Made by a program: the position numbers and the translations under genes. Of a DNA stretch of 64,000 bases, positions 24,696 to 32,900 are shown piece by piece. The notes below the pieces were generated by a model. The model did not search any database. It was not told the DNA's origin and saw nothing but the letters and a program-made list of their open reading frames with translations. Source of the DNA: a virus; IMG/VR virus record IMGVR_UViG_3300033984_000473, positions 155,393 through 219,392 of that record, one strand, 5' to 3'. Numbering within the stretch: the stretch's first letter is position 1; every line of letters starts with the position of its first letter.

Positions 24696-24846
24696 TTCAT
24701 TGAAATTATCGGAATACTTGGTTAGCTTTTTTTGATGTCTGCTACCAGTTTCCTTTTTACGTAACTCTATACGTTCTTGTCTTGTTAACGGGCTCCCAAG
24801 CGGTCACCCCCATTTTGTGTGTTTTTCATAACATTTATATTTGTTG

Positions 24847-24919
24847 TTGAGGAAGAGGGACTTGAACCCTACTCTACCACCCGTCTAGGTGGTCTTCTAA
24901 CCAGTTAAAGTATTCCCCA
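24847..24919 (-). tRNA. tRNA, anticodon unclear
   Basis: Acceptor TGGGGAA/TTCCTCA, T-loop TTCAAGT. The anticodon hairpin ACCACC/GGTGGT leaves a 6- or 8-base loop (CTAGACGG), so the anticodon cannot be fixed. Confidence 0.65.
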
Positions 24920-25005
24920 AAATTACCAGAGGTTGCCAGATAGAATTTATAATACCTGTGTTTTCAACCTTTCTCCGTAAATAAAATTACCAGAAGTTAC
25001 CAGAT
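24919..25005. repeat. Pair of 23-base near-identical direct repeats
   Basis: AAAATTACCAGAGGTTGCCA(GAT) at 24919-24941 and AAAATTACCAGAAGTTACCA(GAT) at 24983-25005, two differences. They sit in the spacer between two tRNA genes. Possibly tRNA-processing spacer or remnant of a duplication. Confidence 0.7.
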
Positions 25006-25008
25006 TTG

Positions 25009-25127
25009 CAGCGGCACCAGGAATCGAACCTAGAACAATGGCGTGACAGGCTATATTGAATGCTGAACGTAATCTTCTTAATCAGATTAACTTTTTTAAC
25101 ATTGTTATACCATTTAACTATACCGCT
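25009..25127 (-). tRNA. tRNA-Asp(GUC) with a 48-base intron
   Basis: 5' exon 25127-25100 (AGCGGTA, D arm GTTA/TAAC, A, ATG = positions 27-29). Intron 25099-25052. 3' exon 25051-25009 (GC, loop CTGTCAC, GCCAT, T arm, TGCCGCT, discriminator G as expected for Asp). Joined, the anticodon stem ATGGC/GCCAT is perfect. The intron folds TAATCT/AGATTA. Splice point lies between positions 29 and 30. Confidence 0.8.
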
Positions 25128-25129
25128 AG

Positions 25130-25202
25130 TGGAGCCACGGAGATTCGAACTCCGTTCTGCTGGGTGCAAGCCAACTATTTTCGCCCAGTAAACTATGACC
25201 CC
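25130..25202 (-). tRNA. tRNA-Ala(UGC)
   Basis: Acceptor GGGGTCA/TGGCTCC, stem GTTGG/CCAGC, loop CTTGCAC, discriminator A. Confidence 0.9.
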
Positions 25203-25267
25203 AATTTTCTAATTCTACGCTTACAATATGTAGTTCTATGAATTAGTAACAGTCTCATCTGTAACTA

Positions 25268-25906
25268 TTATTCTCTACCTTGAAACCATCCTTGTAATAG
25301 GTAATTTTCAAGTTCTTCTTTTTTAATCTTTTTGTTAATACTATCTTTGGTTATCCAACATGTACCATATTGGCTATTTGTCTTACCAGTTCCAGTACCC
25401 TTTTTCTTTTCAGACATCAATTTTTTAGTTTCTTCTGAATGATTTCTATCATTCCAATCGAACCTTTTTATTTTACCAGTTAACAACATATTTGTCATAT
25501 GTGTTGAAGCTTTATCTCTATGTATTTTAGCAAATTCTTCATCATTTTTTAATTTGTCAGCAAAAGCTTTTCCAGCACAAACTGAACGATGTTTTTGTTG
25601 TTCATCGCTGATAAAACCACCACTTCCACCACCCATTAAATTCATACAGTTTTTATCTGTTATCATTTCTGGTGTGATAGTTTTTATCTCAGCTTCAACC
25701 AACAATTCTCTTGTTTCAAAGAACTCTAAAATTTCTTTATTGAAATTCTCAATCCCATACTTACGCATTGAAGCTCTTAATCTTCTACCGCTACCTAAGT
25801 AACCATCATTTATGTCATTCGTACTATGCATCCCTACATAATATCTTCCTGTTACATTACATGTTGTTTTATACAAATAATGTATTGTTTTTTCTTTTCT
25901 TGTCAT
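25268..25906 (-). CDS. GIY-YIG homing endonuclease
   Basis: 212 residues. GIY-YIG domain (IHYLYKTTCNVTGRYYVGMH; Arg and Glu in RRLRASMRKYG and KEILEF), then a C-terminal DNA-binding region. A paralogue of the gene at 54856, to which it is clearly similar over the whole length. I start at 25906 because the ATATTTATA box at about 25926 overlaps the longer frame. Lies inside a tRNA array. Confidence 0.92.
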   Translation of the reverse strand: MTRKEKTIHYLYKTTCNVTGRYYVGMHSTNDINDGYLGSGRRLRASMRKYGIENFNKEILEFFETRELLVEAEIKTITPEMITDKNCMNLMGGGSGGFISDEQQKHRSVCAGKAFADKLKNDEEFAKIHRDKASTHMTNMLLTGKIKRFDWNDRNHSEETKKLMSEKKKGTGTGKTNSQYGTCWITKDSINKKIKKEELENYLLQGWFQGRE

Positions 25907-25958
25907 TGTCGTATATCTTTTATTATAAATATACGACAAAGTACAAAAAAGTCAAGGG

Positions 25959-26030
25959 CGGTCTATGAGAGAATCGAACTCTCATCTCTACCGTGACAGG
26001 GTAGCATCCTAGCCGTTGAACGAATAGACC
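25959..26030 (-). tRNA. tRNA-Asp(GUC), intron-free
   Basis: Acceptor GGTCTAT/ATAGACC, stem CTACC/GGTAG, loop CTGTCAC, discriminator G. Confidence 0.94.
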
Positions 26031-26039
26031 TTATATTTG

Positions 26040-26111
26040 TAGCCCGTAGGGGAGTTGAACCCCTCTTTCTAGGTTGAAAACCGAGCGTCCTTACCGATAG
26101 ACGAACGGGCC
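26040..26111 (-). tRNA. tRNA-Glu(UUC)
   Basis: Acceptor GGCCCGT/ACGGGCT, loop TTTTCAA; one C-T mismatch in the anticodon stem. Confidence 0.88.
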
Positions 26112-26119
26112 ATTTTTTG

Positions 26120-26192
26120 CGGAACACACGGGAGTCGAACCCGCAATCTCTTAAGTGACAGTCAAGGATGTTACCATCAACACCTCTGTTCC
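26120..26192 (-). tRNA. tRNA-Asp(GUC), further copy
   Basis: Acceptor GGAACAG/GTGTTCC, stem CTTGA/TTAAG, loop CTGTCAC, discriminator G. Third Asp gene of the window. Confidence 0.88.
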
Positions 26193-26286
26193 AATTTAGA
26201 GTTTCTTTCCACTCTCAAGTCAACGATGTCTATTATTTCCCCTAGTTACTGTGCCGACCATCGCATTTGCACACGTTCTTTAATTG

Positions 26287-26359
26287 TACTACCAACGGGA
26301 TTCGAACCCGTGTTTTACCCGTGAAAGGGGCACGTCCTTACCGACTAGACGATGGTAGC
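26287..26359 (-). tRNA. tRNA-Glu(UUC), second copy
   Basis: Acceptor GCTACCA/TGGTAGT, stem TGCCC/GGGTA, loop CTTTCAC. Confidence 0.9.
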
Positions 26360-26423
26360 ATAGGTGTCCCGTCACTCGTGCACGAGCCATGGCATTACGG
26401 GACCGATGTTTTTCCATATTCTG

Positions 26424-26496
26424 TGGTTCCAGTGGGGCTCGAACCCACGACACCTAGAGCTTCAATCTAGTGCTCTACCAACTGAGCTACAGAACC
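26424..26496 (-). tRNA. tRNA-Phe(GAA), second copy
   Basis: Acceptor GGTTCTG/TGGAACC, stem CTAGA/TCTAG, loop TTGAAGC. Confidence 0.93.
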
Positions 26497-26512
26497 AATT
26501 ATTTTATTGCAT

Positions 26513-26542
26513 AAAAAAAGTCTGACTTATTAGGTCAGACTT
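26513..26542 (-). terminator. Leader terminator of tRNA array at 26.5 kb
   Basis: AAGTCTGAC...GTCAGACTT stem and T run on the minus strand, between the 29-codon leader ORF and the first tRNA. Confidence 0.85.
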
Positions 26543-26567
26543 ATCATTTTGTTAGATTAACTACTCG

Positions 26568-26657
26568 TTAACTTATGACAGTGTTTGACCTTCCGAAAGA
26601 GTAATCCTCTTCGGCTGCGAAAAATGCGATATCAAATATGTTAGTTAATGTTCTCAT
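26568..26657 (-). CDS. Short leader ORF (29 aa)
   Basis: ATG at 26657 to TAA; begins MRTLTNIFDIAFFAAEEDYS. Same position and a similar start (MRT-, hydrophobic) as the ORF at 55975. Candidate leader peptide of an attenuator. Confidence 0.6.
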   Translation of the reverse strand: MRTLTNIFDIAFFAAEEDYSFGRSNTVIS

Positions 26658-26695
26658 AGTTTTTTATTTTTGTGGGTTTCCCCTTTTTGTTTGTT

Positions 26696-26757
26696 TATAA
26701 ATATACTCTTATTCTTAAAAGTTATACAAAGGTACTACTTTTTTTAATACAAGTCAA
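26696..26757 (-). promoter_or_regulatory. Dual promoter of tRNA array 2
   Basis: TTGAC (26753-26757), 18 bases, TACCTTTG (26727-26734), the conserved leader, then TATTTATA (26696-26703). Confidence 0.8.
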
Positions 26758-26764
26758 GTTTTTT

Positions 26765-27082
26765 TTAATCTTTTTTTAATATTTTTTGTAACTTCCTAAG
26801 TGTCAGCAGTTCTAATAATACGTCACCATGACATTTTTCTGGCTTACAGAAGCAACCTAGTGTCTTACCTTCTAATTCATCTAGGGATTCCATCAACTCT
26901 GGGCTAGCCAATACATATTCTTTGTACTTAGATAATGCTTCTTCTTTTGAATCCACTATTTCTTTTGCCAGTGTTGGTCTATCTTTGATTATCGTATAAG
27001 GACAACCCCATTTGGAACCTCTACCTATATAAACATCGAAAGCTTCATCTTTCATGTTAACAATCTTGGTTATATTACTCAT
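26765..27082 (-). CDS. DUF4326-family protein
   Basis: 105 residues with the family pattern AFDVYIGRGSKWGCPY and GCFCKPEKCHGDVLLELL; the Cys/His cluster may bind a metal. Biochemical role unknown. It overlaps the upstream gene by 8 bases. Confidence 0.85.
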   Translation of the reverse strand: MSNITKIVNMKDEAFDVYIGRGSKWGCPYTIIKDRPTLAKEIVDSKEEALSKYKEYVLASPELMESLDELEGKTLGCFCKPEKCHGDVLLELLTLRKLQKILKKD

Positions 27083-27362
27083 CTTTAAAAATTTTATCTT
27101 TAAATCTCCAGTACCAACCTTTTAAGCCACTAGATACTCTATCATCTTCTTCAGCACAGAAACTTTCAAAAGGTCTTACTTTTAAGTCTAACCATAATTT
27201 GCTAGTTGCTACATTCAAACTAGGATATTTTTTAAATGAATCATCGTAACGCTCTTCATATTCTTTATAATTAGTAAAAATATGAAAATCATTTCGTAAC
27301 GCTACTTGTGTTACCATATAATGAATCCAAATCTTATATTTATCATCTTCGCTAAACTCCAT
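27075..27362 (-). CDS. Hypothetical protein (95 aa)
   Basis: Charged and aromatic, no known domain. A TACCTTTG box about 15 bases upstream starts the two-gene operon with the DUF4326 gene. Confidence 0.72.
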   Translation of the reverse strand: MEFSEDDKYKIWIHYMVTQVALRNDFHIFTNYKEYEERYDDSFKKYPSLNVATSKLWLDLKVRPFESFCAEEDDRVSSGLKGWYWRFKDKIFKDE

Positions 27363-27417
27363 TGTTTATTTTTTTTACAAAGGTACAATTAAAAAATGAC
27401 AATAGCAAATATATTTG

Positions 27418-27501
27418 TGACCAAGGTGAGACTCGAACTCACACTCCCTAATGGGAACCAGCTTCTTAGACTGGCGGGTCTACCAATTCCCCCACTCGGC
27501 C
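27418..27501 (-). tRNA. tRNA-Leu(AAG)
   Basis: Class II; acceptor GGCCGAG/CTTGGTC, stem CCAGT/GCTGG, loop CTAAGAA; long variable arm. Confidence 0.9.
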
Positions 27502-27591
27502 AAATACAAGATAGTTTTGTGGGATTGAACCACTTAGTTTTGTGTATGAGACAAAATTTTAACCGTTTTGTTTGCAGTAACTATCTTTTAG

Positions 27592-27666
27592 TACATCTTG
27601 TAGGATTCGAACCTACGACTTCCACCTTGTAAGGATGGCACTCTGAACCAACTGAGTTAAAGATGC
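27592..27666 (-). tRNA. tRNA-Val(UAC)
   Basis: Acceptor GCATCTT/AAGATGT, stem CCATC/GGTGG, loop CTTACAA. Confidence 0.92.
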
Positions 27667-27672
27667 ATATTG

Positions 27673-27753
27673 TACCCATGGCGAGAGTCGAACTCGCACC
27701 CCTTTCGAGCCTAGTTTCTAAGACTAGTGTGTCTACCATTCCACCACACGGGC
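27673..27753 (-). tRNA. tRNA-Leu(UAG)
   Basis: Class II; acceptor GCCCGTG/CATGGGT, stem CTAGT/ACTAG, loop CTTAGAA. Confidence 0.92.
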
Positions 27754-27812
27754 AAATTTCGGTCTATAAGGTCAGACCGACAACCAGAGCCTTCTCCCTA
27801 GGGAGATGCCAG

Positions 27813-27897
27813 TAGCCGAAGTGGGACTCGAACCCACACGCCCATTACTGAGCACTGGATTTTAAGTCCAGCGTGTCTACCATTCCACCATTCGGCC
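27813..27897 (-). tRNA. tRNA-Leu(UAA)
   Basis: Class II; acceptor GGCCGAA/TTCGGCT, stem CTGGA/TCCAG, loop CTTAAAA. Confidence 0.93.
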
Positions 27898-27907
27898 AAA
27901 TTATCTT

Positions 27908-28132
27908 CTATTCAGAAGATATCATTTGTTTAGCTTTCCCTTCATATAAGTCAGCAAGGTTTATTTTTCCTTCAGTGTTGGTCAATCCTTCCAAAAGACC
28001 ACTAGCTTCCCATTTTTCAATGATTTTAGCTTTTTGATATTCACCAACACATCTATGATGCATAAACTTTCTATCATGAATAGCCGCAACTCCTTGGCTA
28101 TGTTCTCCGCAATGTGCACATGTAAATGTCAT
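27908..28132 (-). CDS. Zinc-finger-like protein (74 aa)
   Basis: N-terminal CAHCGEHSQG and later HHRC could form one zinc site; the rest is helical. Lies within a tRNA array. Function unknown. Confidence 0.72.
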   Translation of the reverse strand: MTFTCAHCGEHSQGVAAIHDRKFMHHRCVGEYQKAKIIEKWEASGLLEGLTNTEGKINLADLYEGKAKQMISSE

Positions 28133-28161
28133 AATTTTTAGTTTTAATTTTTGTTATTTTG

Positions 28162-28233
28162 TAGGAATAGGGAATTTTGAAATCCCGACCTATTGTATGT
28201 AACACAATCGCTCTCCCTCTGAGCTACACTCCT
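28162..28233 (-). tRNA. tRNA-Val(UAC), second copy
   Basis: Acceptor AGGAGTG/TATTCCT, stem ATTGT/ACAAT, loop GTTACAT. T loop TTCAAAA is slightly unusual. Confidence 0.82.
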
Positions 28234-28243
28234 AATTGATAGC

Positions 28244-28627
28244 TTATACTACCTTTATAAATTCTCCTTTGTCAATGGCTTTTGAAATCCATCTATTTAA
28301 GTCTGAACCTTTCATTTCAGCTTCAAAGGTTGTTGTACCTAAATCTTCTGATAATTGAATTCCAGGAACAGAATCAAATATTGGTTCTCTATCTTCAACC
28401 GTTGCAATTGGAAACTGATATGTTCCAACACTCAATTCTACTTTGTAATATAAATTACCACTTACATAATGACTAAATTTAGCCATATTTTTTGACTTAT
28501 ACAAGTCTTTCTTTACTTCGTTTTTATCAAACGCTTTTGCTTCCATATACATTGTTGTTTTTATTTGTCCAGATGAAGCATAAGTAACAAAAGAACCTAT
28601 TTCAACTATTTCTTCATTATTTTCCAT
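28244..28627 (-). CDS. Hypothetical protein (127 aa)
   Basis: Predicted beta-rich, no known domain. Lies between tRNA-Cys and tRNA-Val, hence co-transcribed with them. Confidence 0.7.
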   Translation of the reverse strand: MENNEEIVEIGSFVTYASSGQIKTTMYMEAKAFDKNEVKKDLYKSKNMAKFSHYVSGNLYYKVELSVGTYQFPIATVEDREPIFDSVPGIQLSEDLGTTTFEAEMKGSDLNRWISKAIDKGEFIKVV

Positions 28628-28644
28628 CTTTTCTTTTTTTTTAG

Positions 28645-28716
28645 AGGCACCGACTGGATTCGAACCAGTGTACGAGGTTTTGCAAACCCCTACCTAAACC
28701 ACTCGGCCACGGTGCC
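28645..28716 (-). tRNA. tRNA-Cys(GCA)
   Basis: Acceptor GGCACCG/CGGTGCC, loop TTGCAAA, discriminator U as expected for Cys. Confidence 0.92.
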
Positions 28717-28722
28717 ATTAAA

Positions 28723-28753
28723 TAAAAAACCCACCTAATTTCTTAGATGGGTT
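28723..28753 (-). terminator. Leader terminator of tRNA array at 28.7 kb
   Basis: AACCCACCTAA...TTAGATGGGTT stem (one G-U) and a T run on the minus strand, between the short ORF and tRNA-Cys. Confidence 0.82.
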
Positions 28754-28780
28754 CCATTGTTATAGTATTTAATTACTTAC

Positions 28781-28858
28781 TTAACAAGCATAACCCATCC
28801 TGTCTGCTACTAGCAAACATAAGACTAAAAGGACTACTACGTTGTTAAAATTTTTCAT
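28781..28858 (-). CDS. Short hydrophobic leader ORF (25 aa)
   Basis: ATG at 28858 to TAA; MKNFNNVVVLLVLCLLVADR, a single hydrophobic helix. Between promoter and terminator like the other leader ORFs. Could be a small membrane peptide or leader peptide. Confidence 0.6.
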   Translation of the reverse strand: MKNFNNVVVLLVLCLLVADRMGYAC

Positions 28859-28878
28859 TGTTATATTTTTTGTTTGTT

Positions 28879-28941
28879 TATAAATATACTCTTATCTCTA
28901 AAAGTTATACAAAGGTACGAAACATTTTTGTAATAGTCAAG
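28879..28941 (-). promoter_or_regulatory. Dual promoter of tRNA array 3
   Basis: TTGAC (28937-28941), 19 bases, TACCTTTG (28910-28917), conserved leader, TATTTATA (28879-28886). Confidence 0.8.
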
Positions 28942-28963
28942 CTTTTTTATGTTTTTTTTTGAT

Positions 28964-28971
28964 ATTTATAG
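28964..28971 (+). promoter_or_regulatory. Late-type promoter box
   Basis: TATTTATA about 11 bases before the ATG of the ADP-ribosyltransferase gene. Confidence 0.55.
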
Positions 28972-28982
28972 TAAAAAAGATT

Positions 28983-29726
28983 ATGAAACTTTATAAACTA
29001 TACGAAACACTAATGTCCGAGGTTGAAAACCCTTCTTGTGTTTCTAAATTTGGTCAAGAATTATTTGGTGATGAATTAGGTGGTAAAGAACGCAATACAC
29101 CGATTGAAAACAATTACTTAGAATTGATTAAAGATTTCACTGATAATATGTATGGTGAAGAAACTACAAATCAATTCATCAACGCTCTTACCAATCTTAA
29201 AAATTGTATGAGCCAATATCCAGATGTTCTAGTTCCAGAATCATCAACAGTTTATAGAGGAACGATGATACCATTGACTTACTTCATCAATAACAAACAA
29301 CCCATAGATATTCAAGGCCCTAACAATTATACTTACAAAGCCAATAGTCCAGTTCAAAGTTGGTCAATAAGCTACGAAACAGCTTCTAATTTTGGTTCAC
29401 ATGAAACTCTTAATGAAATTGCTAATCATATTGGTCACGTAGAAACTTCTAGTAGAGAAGACTTGGCTAGATTATTACAAACACTGGTAAACGAGGATAT
29501 GCGACTTTCTTTTGTATTTGCTTACAAAACATCACCAGATGAATTTATCTTTAAATCAGAAGCTTTTAGCAAACTATCTAAAATGGAACATGAAGTTGAA
29601 CTTATTAGATTTACCAACAAACCAATCCACGTAACCGCATATTTCAACGATAATGAGGACAATCATTTATCCGAAGATTCAATCAATTTAATAAAAGCAA
29701 TTAATGAAGCTATTTCGTTAAGATAA
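28983..29726 (+). CDS. Mono-ADP-ribosyltransferase-like protein
   Basis: 247 residues from the ATG at 28983. R-S-E pattern of arginine-specific ADP-ribosyltransferases: VYRG (Arg), QSWSISYETASNFGS (S-x-S) and EHEVELIRF (Glu). T4 Alt, ModA and ModB use this fold to modify host proteins, and Alt is packaged and injected. The start (KLYKLYETLMSE) may be a packaging tag, and the promoter is late-type, so injection with the DNA is plausible. The target is unknown. Confidence 0.78.
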   Translation: MKLYKLYETLMSEVENPSCVSKFGQELFGDELGGKERNTPIENNYLELIKDFTDNMYGEETTNQFINALTNLKNCMSQYPDVLVPESSTVYRGTMIPLTYFINNKQPIDIQGPNNYTYKANSPVQSWSISYETASNFGSHETLNEIANHIGHVETSSREDLARLLQTLVNEDMRLSFVFAYKTSPDEFIFKSEAFSKLSKMEHEVELIRFTNKPIHVTAYFNDNEDNHLSEDSINLIKAINEAISLR

Positions 29727-29727
29727 C

Positions 29728-29758
29728 TTGACTATTTAAAAAAAATTGTCTATAATTG
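29728..29758 (+). promoter_or_regulatory. Housekeeping-type promoter
   Basis: TTGAC, 18 bases, TATAATTG, 5 bases before the ATG at 29764; a -7 variant also seen at 35300. Confidence 0.6.
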
Positions 29759-29763
29759 TATCT

Positions 29764-30093
29764 ATGATTGGATATGTTTACCTTTTATTACAAATTGATA
29801 CCGATGGCCACGAGAGCCACAAGATTGGTATTACCAAAAATGACCCACAACTTAGGGTTAAGCAGCTGCAAACGGGTAACCCAAACAAAATAAGTCTTTT
29901 AAGAAAGTATCAATCCAAGAACTACTTGAAGGTGGAACGTTGGTTACACCGTAAACACTCTGGCTCCAAAACTGAAGCCAAGAATGAATGGCGTGTGCTT
30001 GCCGATGAATTCGTTTTCTCATTCATAAGCGATTGCCAAGAAGCTGATGAAACTATCAATTTCCTATTGGAAAATAACTCGCTGTACGATTAA
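29764..30093 (+). CDS. GIY-YIG/T5orf172-type protein
   Basis: 109 residues from the ATG at 29764. IGYVYLLLQ...HKIGITKNDPQLRVKQLQTG, then EVERWLHRKH-like and EWRVL segments match the compact GIY-YIG relatives (T5orf172/MUG113). Likely a small nuclease or DNA-binding protein. Its promoter gives a very short leader. Confidence 0.8.
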   Translation: MIGYVYLLLQIDTDGHESHKIGITKNDPQLRVKQLQTGNPNKISLLRKYQSKNYLKVERWLHRKHSGSKTEAKNEWRVLADEFVFSFISDCQEADETINFLLENNSLYD

Positions 30094-30094
30094 A

Positions 30095-30598
30095 TTAAGT
30101 ATTAAAGATTTCTTTAAACGCATCTAAGAAAGCTTGTTTAGCTTCAGCATGTGTCATACAAACAAATTCTTCATTGTCAACCAAAACCATGTTTTCCCAC
30201 TCAATGTGTAACATGTCAGCATCAGCTTTTTTAACTTCTACATTCAATGGATAATCAAAACCATATTTAGCTCCAATCAATAACATCAAGTTATTCTCAT
30301 ACAACTTATAGTCTGGAAGTCTAGATTTGATTGGTGTTGGCATGTCAAGCATATAAGCTTCACTAGCATCGTGCATAAGAGCCGCTTTTTTGTTTTCTTG
30401 CGATACTCTAGCAGCACAATTAACGCTGTGTTGAGCAACAGAATAATGACGGTTCAAATGACCACCAAACCTTGGCATTGAAGCCAAGGCATGTGCGATA
30501 TCTTCAATACAAATCATATCCATCTCTGGTTCAAAAATGTTAACGAAAAGCCCAGAGTTTGTTCTTATCGTATCTTTTGGGGCATCAAATATATTCAT
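30095..30598 (-). CDS. YfbR-like HD phosphohydrolase
   Basis: 167 residues with H...HD...D metal ligands (RHYSVAQHSVNCAARV; ALMHDASEAYMLDMPTPIK), as in YfbR 5'-deoxynucleotidases and phage relatives. Probably tunes the dNMP pool. It lies 3 bases after the nucleotidyltransferase gene, in the same operon. Confidence 0.9.
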   Translation of the reverse strand: MNIFDAPKDTIRTNSGLFVNIFEPEMDMICIEDIAHALASMPRFGGHLNRHYSVAQHSVNCAARVSQENKKAALMHDASEAYMLDMPTPIKSRLPDYKLYENNLMLLIGAKYGFDYPLNVEVKKADADMLHIEWENMVLVDNEEFVCMTHAEAKQAFLDAFKEIFNT

Positions 30599-30601
30599 AG
30601 T

Positions 30602-31813
30602 TTAAATGTTAGTTGCCGAGATTGGCAAGTTATAGAAATCTCTTCTTATTGTTACTAAAAGTGCATCTACTAATCCTGGGTTTACCTTGTTTGGTAAATC
30701 AGATTTATCAAATACCTCGTCCATATTTGCTATGGCTTCATCGGCCATGACAATCAACCCATCTAAATCAACTTCACCACGTCTAATCTTAAGAAGTTCT
30801 TCAGCATCTGGTCGTCTAACGATGATACCTTTACCTTCTCCGATTTCTGTAGCCATATTGATAAGTCGCATACAATGCATCATGTTCTTACCATCAATCT
30901 TTTGACCATGACCTTGAACTTCAACGTATCTGGTTACATTTCTTTTATCTAACCATTCTTGGTATTCTTTAAAGTCTTTACAGTGCTCTGAATAACCATC
31001 TTTGTTATAAACGATTGTACTGATTGTTTTTTCACCTTTAGGAATACTAGAAAGACGTAGTTGATTTGAGATACCATAGTTAATGACCCCATCTTCATCT
31101 TCATGACCAGTGTTTACAAGTCCTTTATATCCAAGACCCATTGGCTTACCAGCATCTTTTAGAACAGCCTTTCTTTGGTTGCGTTCTACTTCTGAAAATT
31201 TATCAGAGTGACACATTTCACCAACACTGTCATAAAATAAAGCATACGTATCCCTAGCGTTAGGTATGTTTACAGCACCTATGAATTTTTCATCGTACTT
31301 CCCAGAGTTCCATATTTTCCATGGAATTGATTTCTCACCTTCAAGTACATAACAGAAATCCAATAGGTCTTTACGAACTACTTTGTCCTGTTCCCAGTTT
31401 TGTTTCTTGTTAAGTCCTTTGGCTTTTTTGATTTGCTGTCTAGCGTAACCACCGAAAGAATCTTTACACGCTTTGGTGATGAAATCTTCCTTGTGAGCAA
31501 TGATAATGTCAAACAAAGGGTTCTTTGTGACGATACAATCTTCTGGACTGTTAAGGAGCTCAAGAACAGTTGGGTTGTTTGTACTCATAAGTTCTAAGAA
31601 CCTTTTAAGTTCCCAACCCGTCCAATCTTTATTGATATTCAACTGTTCAACATATCCAGTACCCAAGATATTATCAATAGGCAAGATGTAAACGAATTTT
31701 TTATCCACATCAGACGTTGGTGTCTGCGTACCATAGGCTTGACTACCAATAATGCATTCAAAAAGAATCAATCCATTCTCTTTAAGGTAATCGTATGTAA
31801 TTTTCTGTGTCAT
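30602..31813 (-). CDS. Pol beta-superfamily nucleotidyltransferase
   Basis: 403 residues from the ATG at 31813. Catalytic GSQAYGTQTPTSDVD (GS...DxD-like) near the N-terminus marks the COG3541/YcgL-type nucleotidyltransferases. Substrate unknown; RNA 3' ends or proteins are known targets of the superfamily. The N-terminal part and promoter are duplicated at 33745-33967. TACCTTTG lies about 15 bases upstream. Confidence 0.85.
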   Translation of the reverse strand: MTQKITYDYLKENGLILFECIIGSQAYGTQTPTSDVDKKFVYILPIDNILGTGYVEQLNINKDWTGWELKRFLELMSTNNPTVLELLNSPEDCIVTKNPLFDIIIAHKEDFITKACKDSFGGYARQQIKKAKGLNKKQNWEQDKVVRKDLLDFCYVLEGEKSIPWKIWNSGKYDEKFIGAVNIPNARDTYALFYDSVGEMCHSDKFSEVERNQRKAVLKDAGKPMGLGYKGLVNTGHEDEDGVINYGISNQLRLSSIPKGEKTISTIVYNKDGYSEHCKDFKEYQEWLDKRNVTRYVEVQGHGQKIDGKNMMHCMRLINMATEIGEGKGIIVRRPDAEELLKIRRGEVDLDGLIVMADEAIANMDEVFDKSDLPNKVNPGLVDALLVTIRRDFYNLPISATNI

Positions 31814-31896
31814 ATTCTTAATTTTTAACAAAGGTATGTATAATTTATTAAACTACCAAACATTTTTACATTTTAATTCCAGTAAGATAGATAAAT

Positions 31897-32655
31897 TTAC
31901 TTAAATTTACGTTCTACTTCCATCCTCTTTAAACATTCGAAAGGTGTTTCGTTGGGGTTAAGTGTATAATTACATCCAATAACACCACCCTTCCAACTAC
32001 CAGTTCTTTCACCAACTTCTTCATTAAAGTTTATCTCAATAACATGTCTAGTTTTAATTTGTAAACCAAACCATCTCTTCCAATATCTTTTAACTTGATG
32101 AATCGTTGCTTTTATATTTTGAATGTCGCCAGAATTTAATTGATAAGCATAATCATGCACTTCATATAATATTTTATCGGACCATTTATCTGAATCCCAA
32201 AAATCATCACCTTTTTCTTCTTTTTTCCAACCATCTTTAAGTAAGTATTCAGTTTTTAAATGGTTATACGCCCATGGAAAATCAAATGATAGTTTATGGA
32301 AACCTCTAACCCAAAATTGGTTTGGAAATCCACTGTCAATATGGTAAAACATAAGACCATATGTTTTTGATTCAGAAGTATTACCTCTACCAGTATCATA
32401 CGGTAAATGAATATATAAATTACCCCAAGAATAAAAACATAATATCAACGATATCGGTATTAACCATAAACTAATGAATGGTAACACTAATAAAAGTAAC
32501 GTTGTTAAATTAGTGTTAATTTGTGGTCTAGGGTCGAAATAACCATTATTTTCATATGTTAAATAGAAACCATTACCTTTACTACTTTTAGGATAAAAAG
32601 ACACCCATTTTTGGTAATCTTCAGTATCTGCATTTGTGAACTTAAATTTTATCAT
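31897..32655 (-). CDS. Membrane-associated phage protein
   Basis: 252 residues with two hydrophobic segments (about 50-72; LTTLLLLVLPFISLWLIPIS) and aromatic-rich surroundings (WGNLYIHLPYDTGRG; FDFPWAYNHLKTEYLLKDGW). Similar long hypotheticals occur in large phages; no function known. Own TACCTTTG promoter. Confidence 0.75.
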   Translation of the reverse strand: MIKFKFTNADTEDYQKWVSFYPKSSKGNGFYLTYENNGYFDPRPQINTNLTTLLLLVLPFISLWLIPISLILCFYSWGNLYIHLPYDTGRGNTSESKTYGLMFYHIDSGFPNQFWVRGFHKLSFDFPWAYNHLKTEYLLKDGWKKEEKGDDFWDSDKWSDKILYEVHDYAYQLNSGDIQNIKATIHQVKRYWKRWFGLQIKTRHVIEINFNEEVGERTGSWKGGVIGCNYTLNPNETPFECLKRMEVERKFK

Positions 32656-32756
32656 ATTTTATATTTTTTAACAAAGGTACTAAATTTATTTGTTCTTATC
32701 AACATACAACCTATTTATTTTTTAAAATATTTTCGCTATATTTAAAATAAAACATT

Positions 32757-32900
32757 ATGACTGATATTAAAAAAATTAGTGTGGCTTTGTCACCAGAGAT
32801 TCTTAAACAATTAGAAGAAGGTAATTATAATAAATCCAAATTAATCGATTCACTTTTAACTGAACACTTTAAGAAAGAAAACGAAAAAAAGAGTAAATAA
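32757..32900 (+). CDS. Ribbon-helix-helix-like protein (47 aa)
   Basis: ISVALSPEILKQLEEGNYNK followed by SKLIDSLLTEHF has the strand-helix-helix pattern of CopG/Arc repressors. Preceded by TATATTTAAAATAAAA. First gene of a plus-strand cassette with 32964 and the HNH gene. Confidence 0.7.
   Translation: MTDIKKISVALSPEILKQLEEGNYNKSKLIDSLLTEHFKKENEKKSK

Noticed and set aside
25052-25099. Group I intron
   Set aside because: 48 bases cannot hold a group I core.
26267-26470. Plus-strand ORF over tRNA-Glu and tRNA-Phe
   Set aside because: Antisense to tRNA genes.
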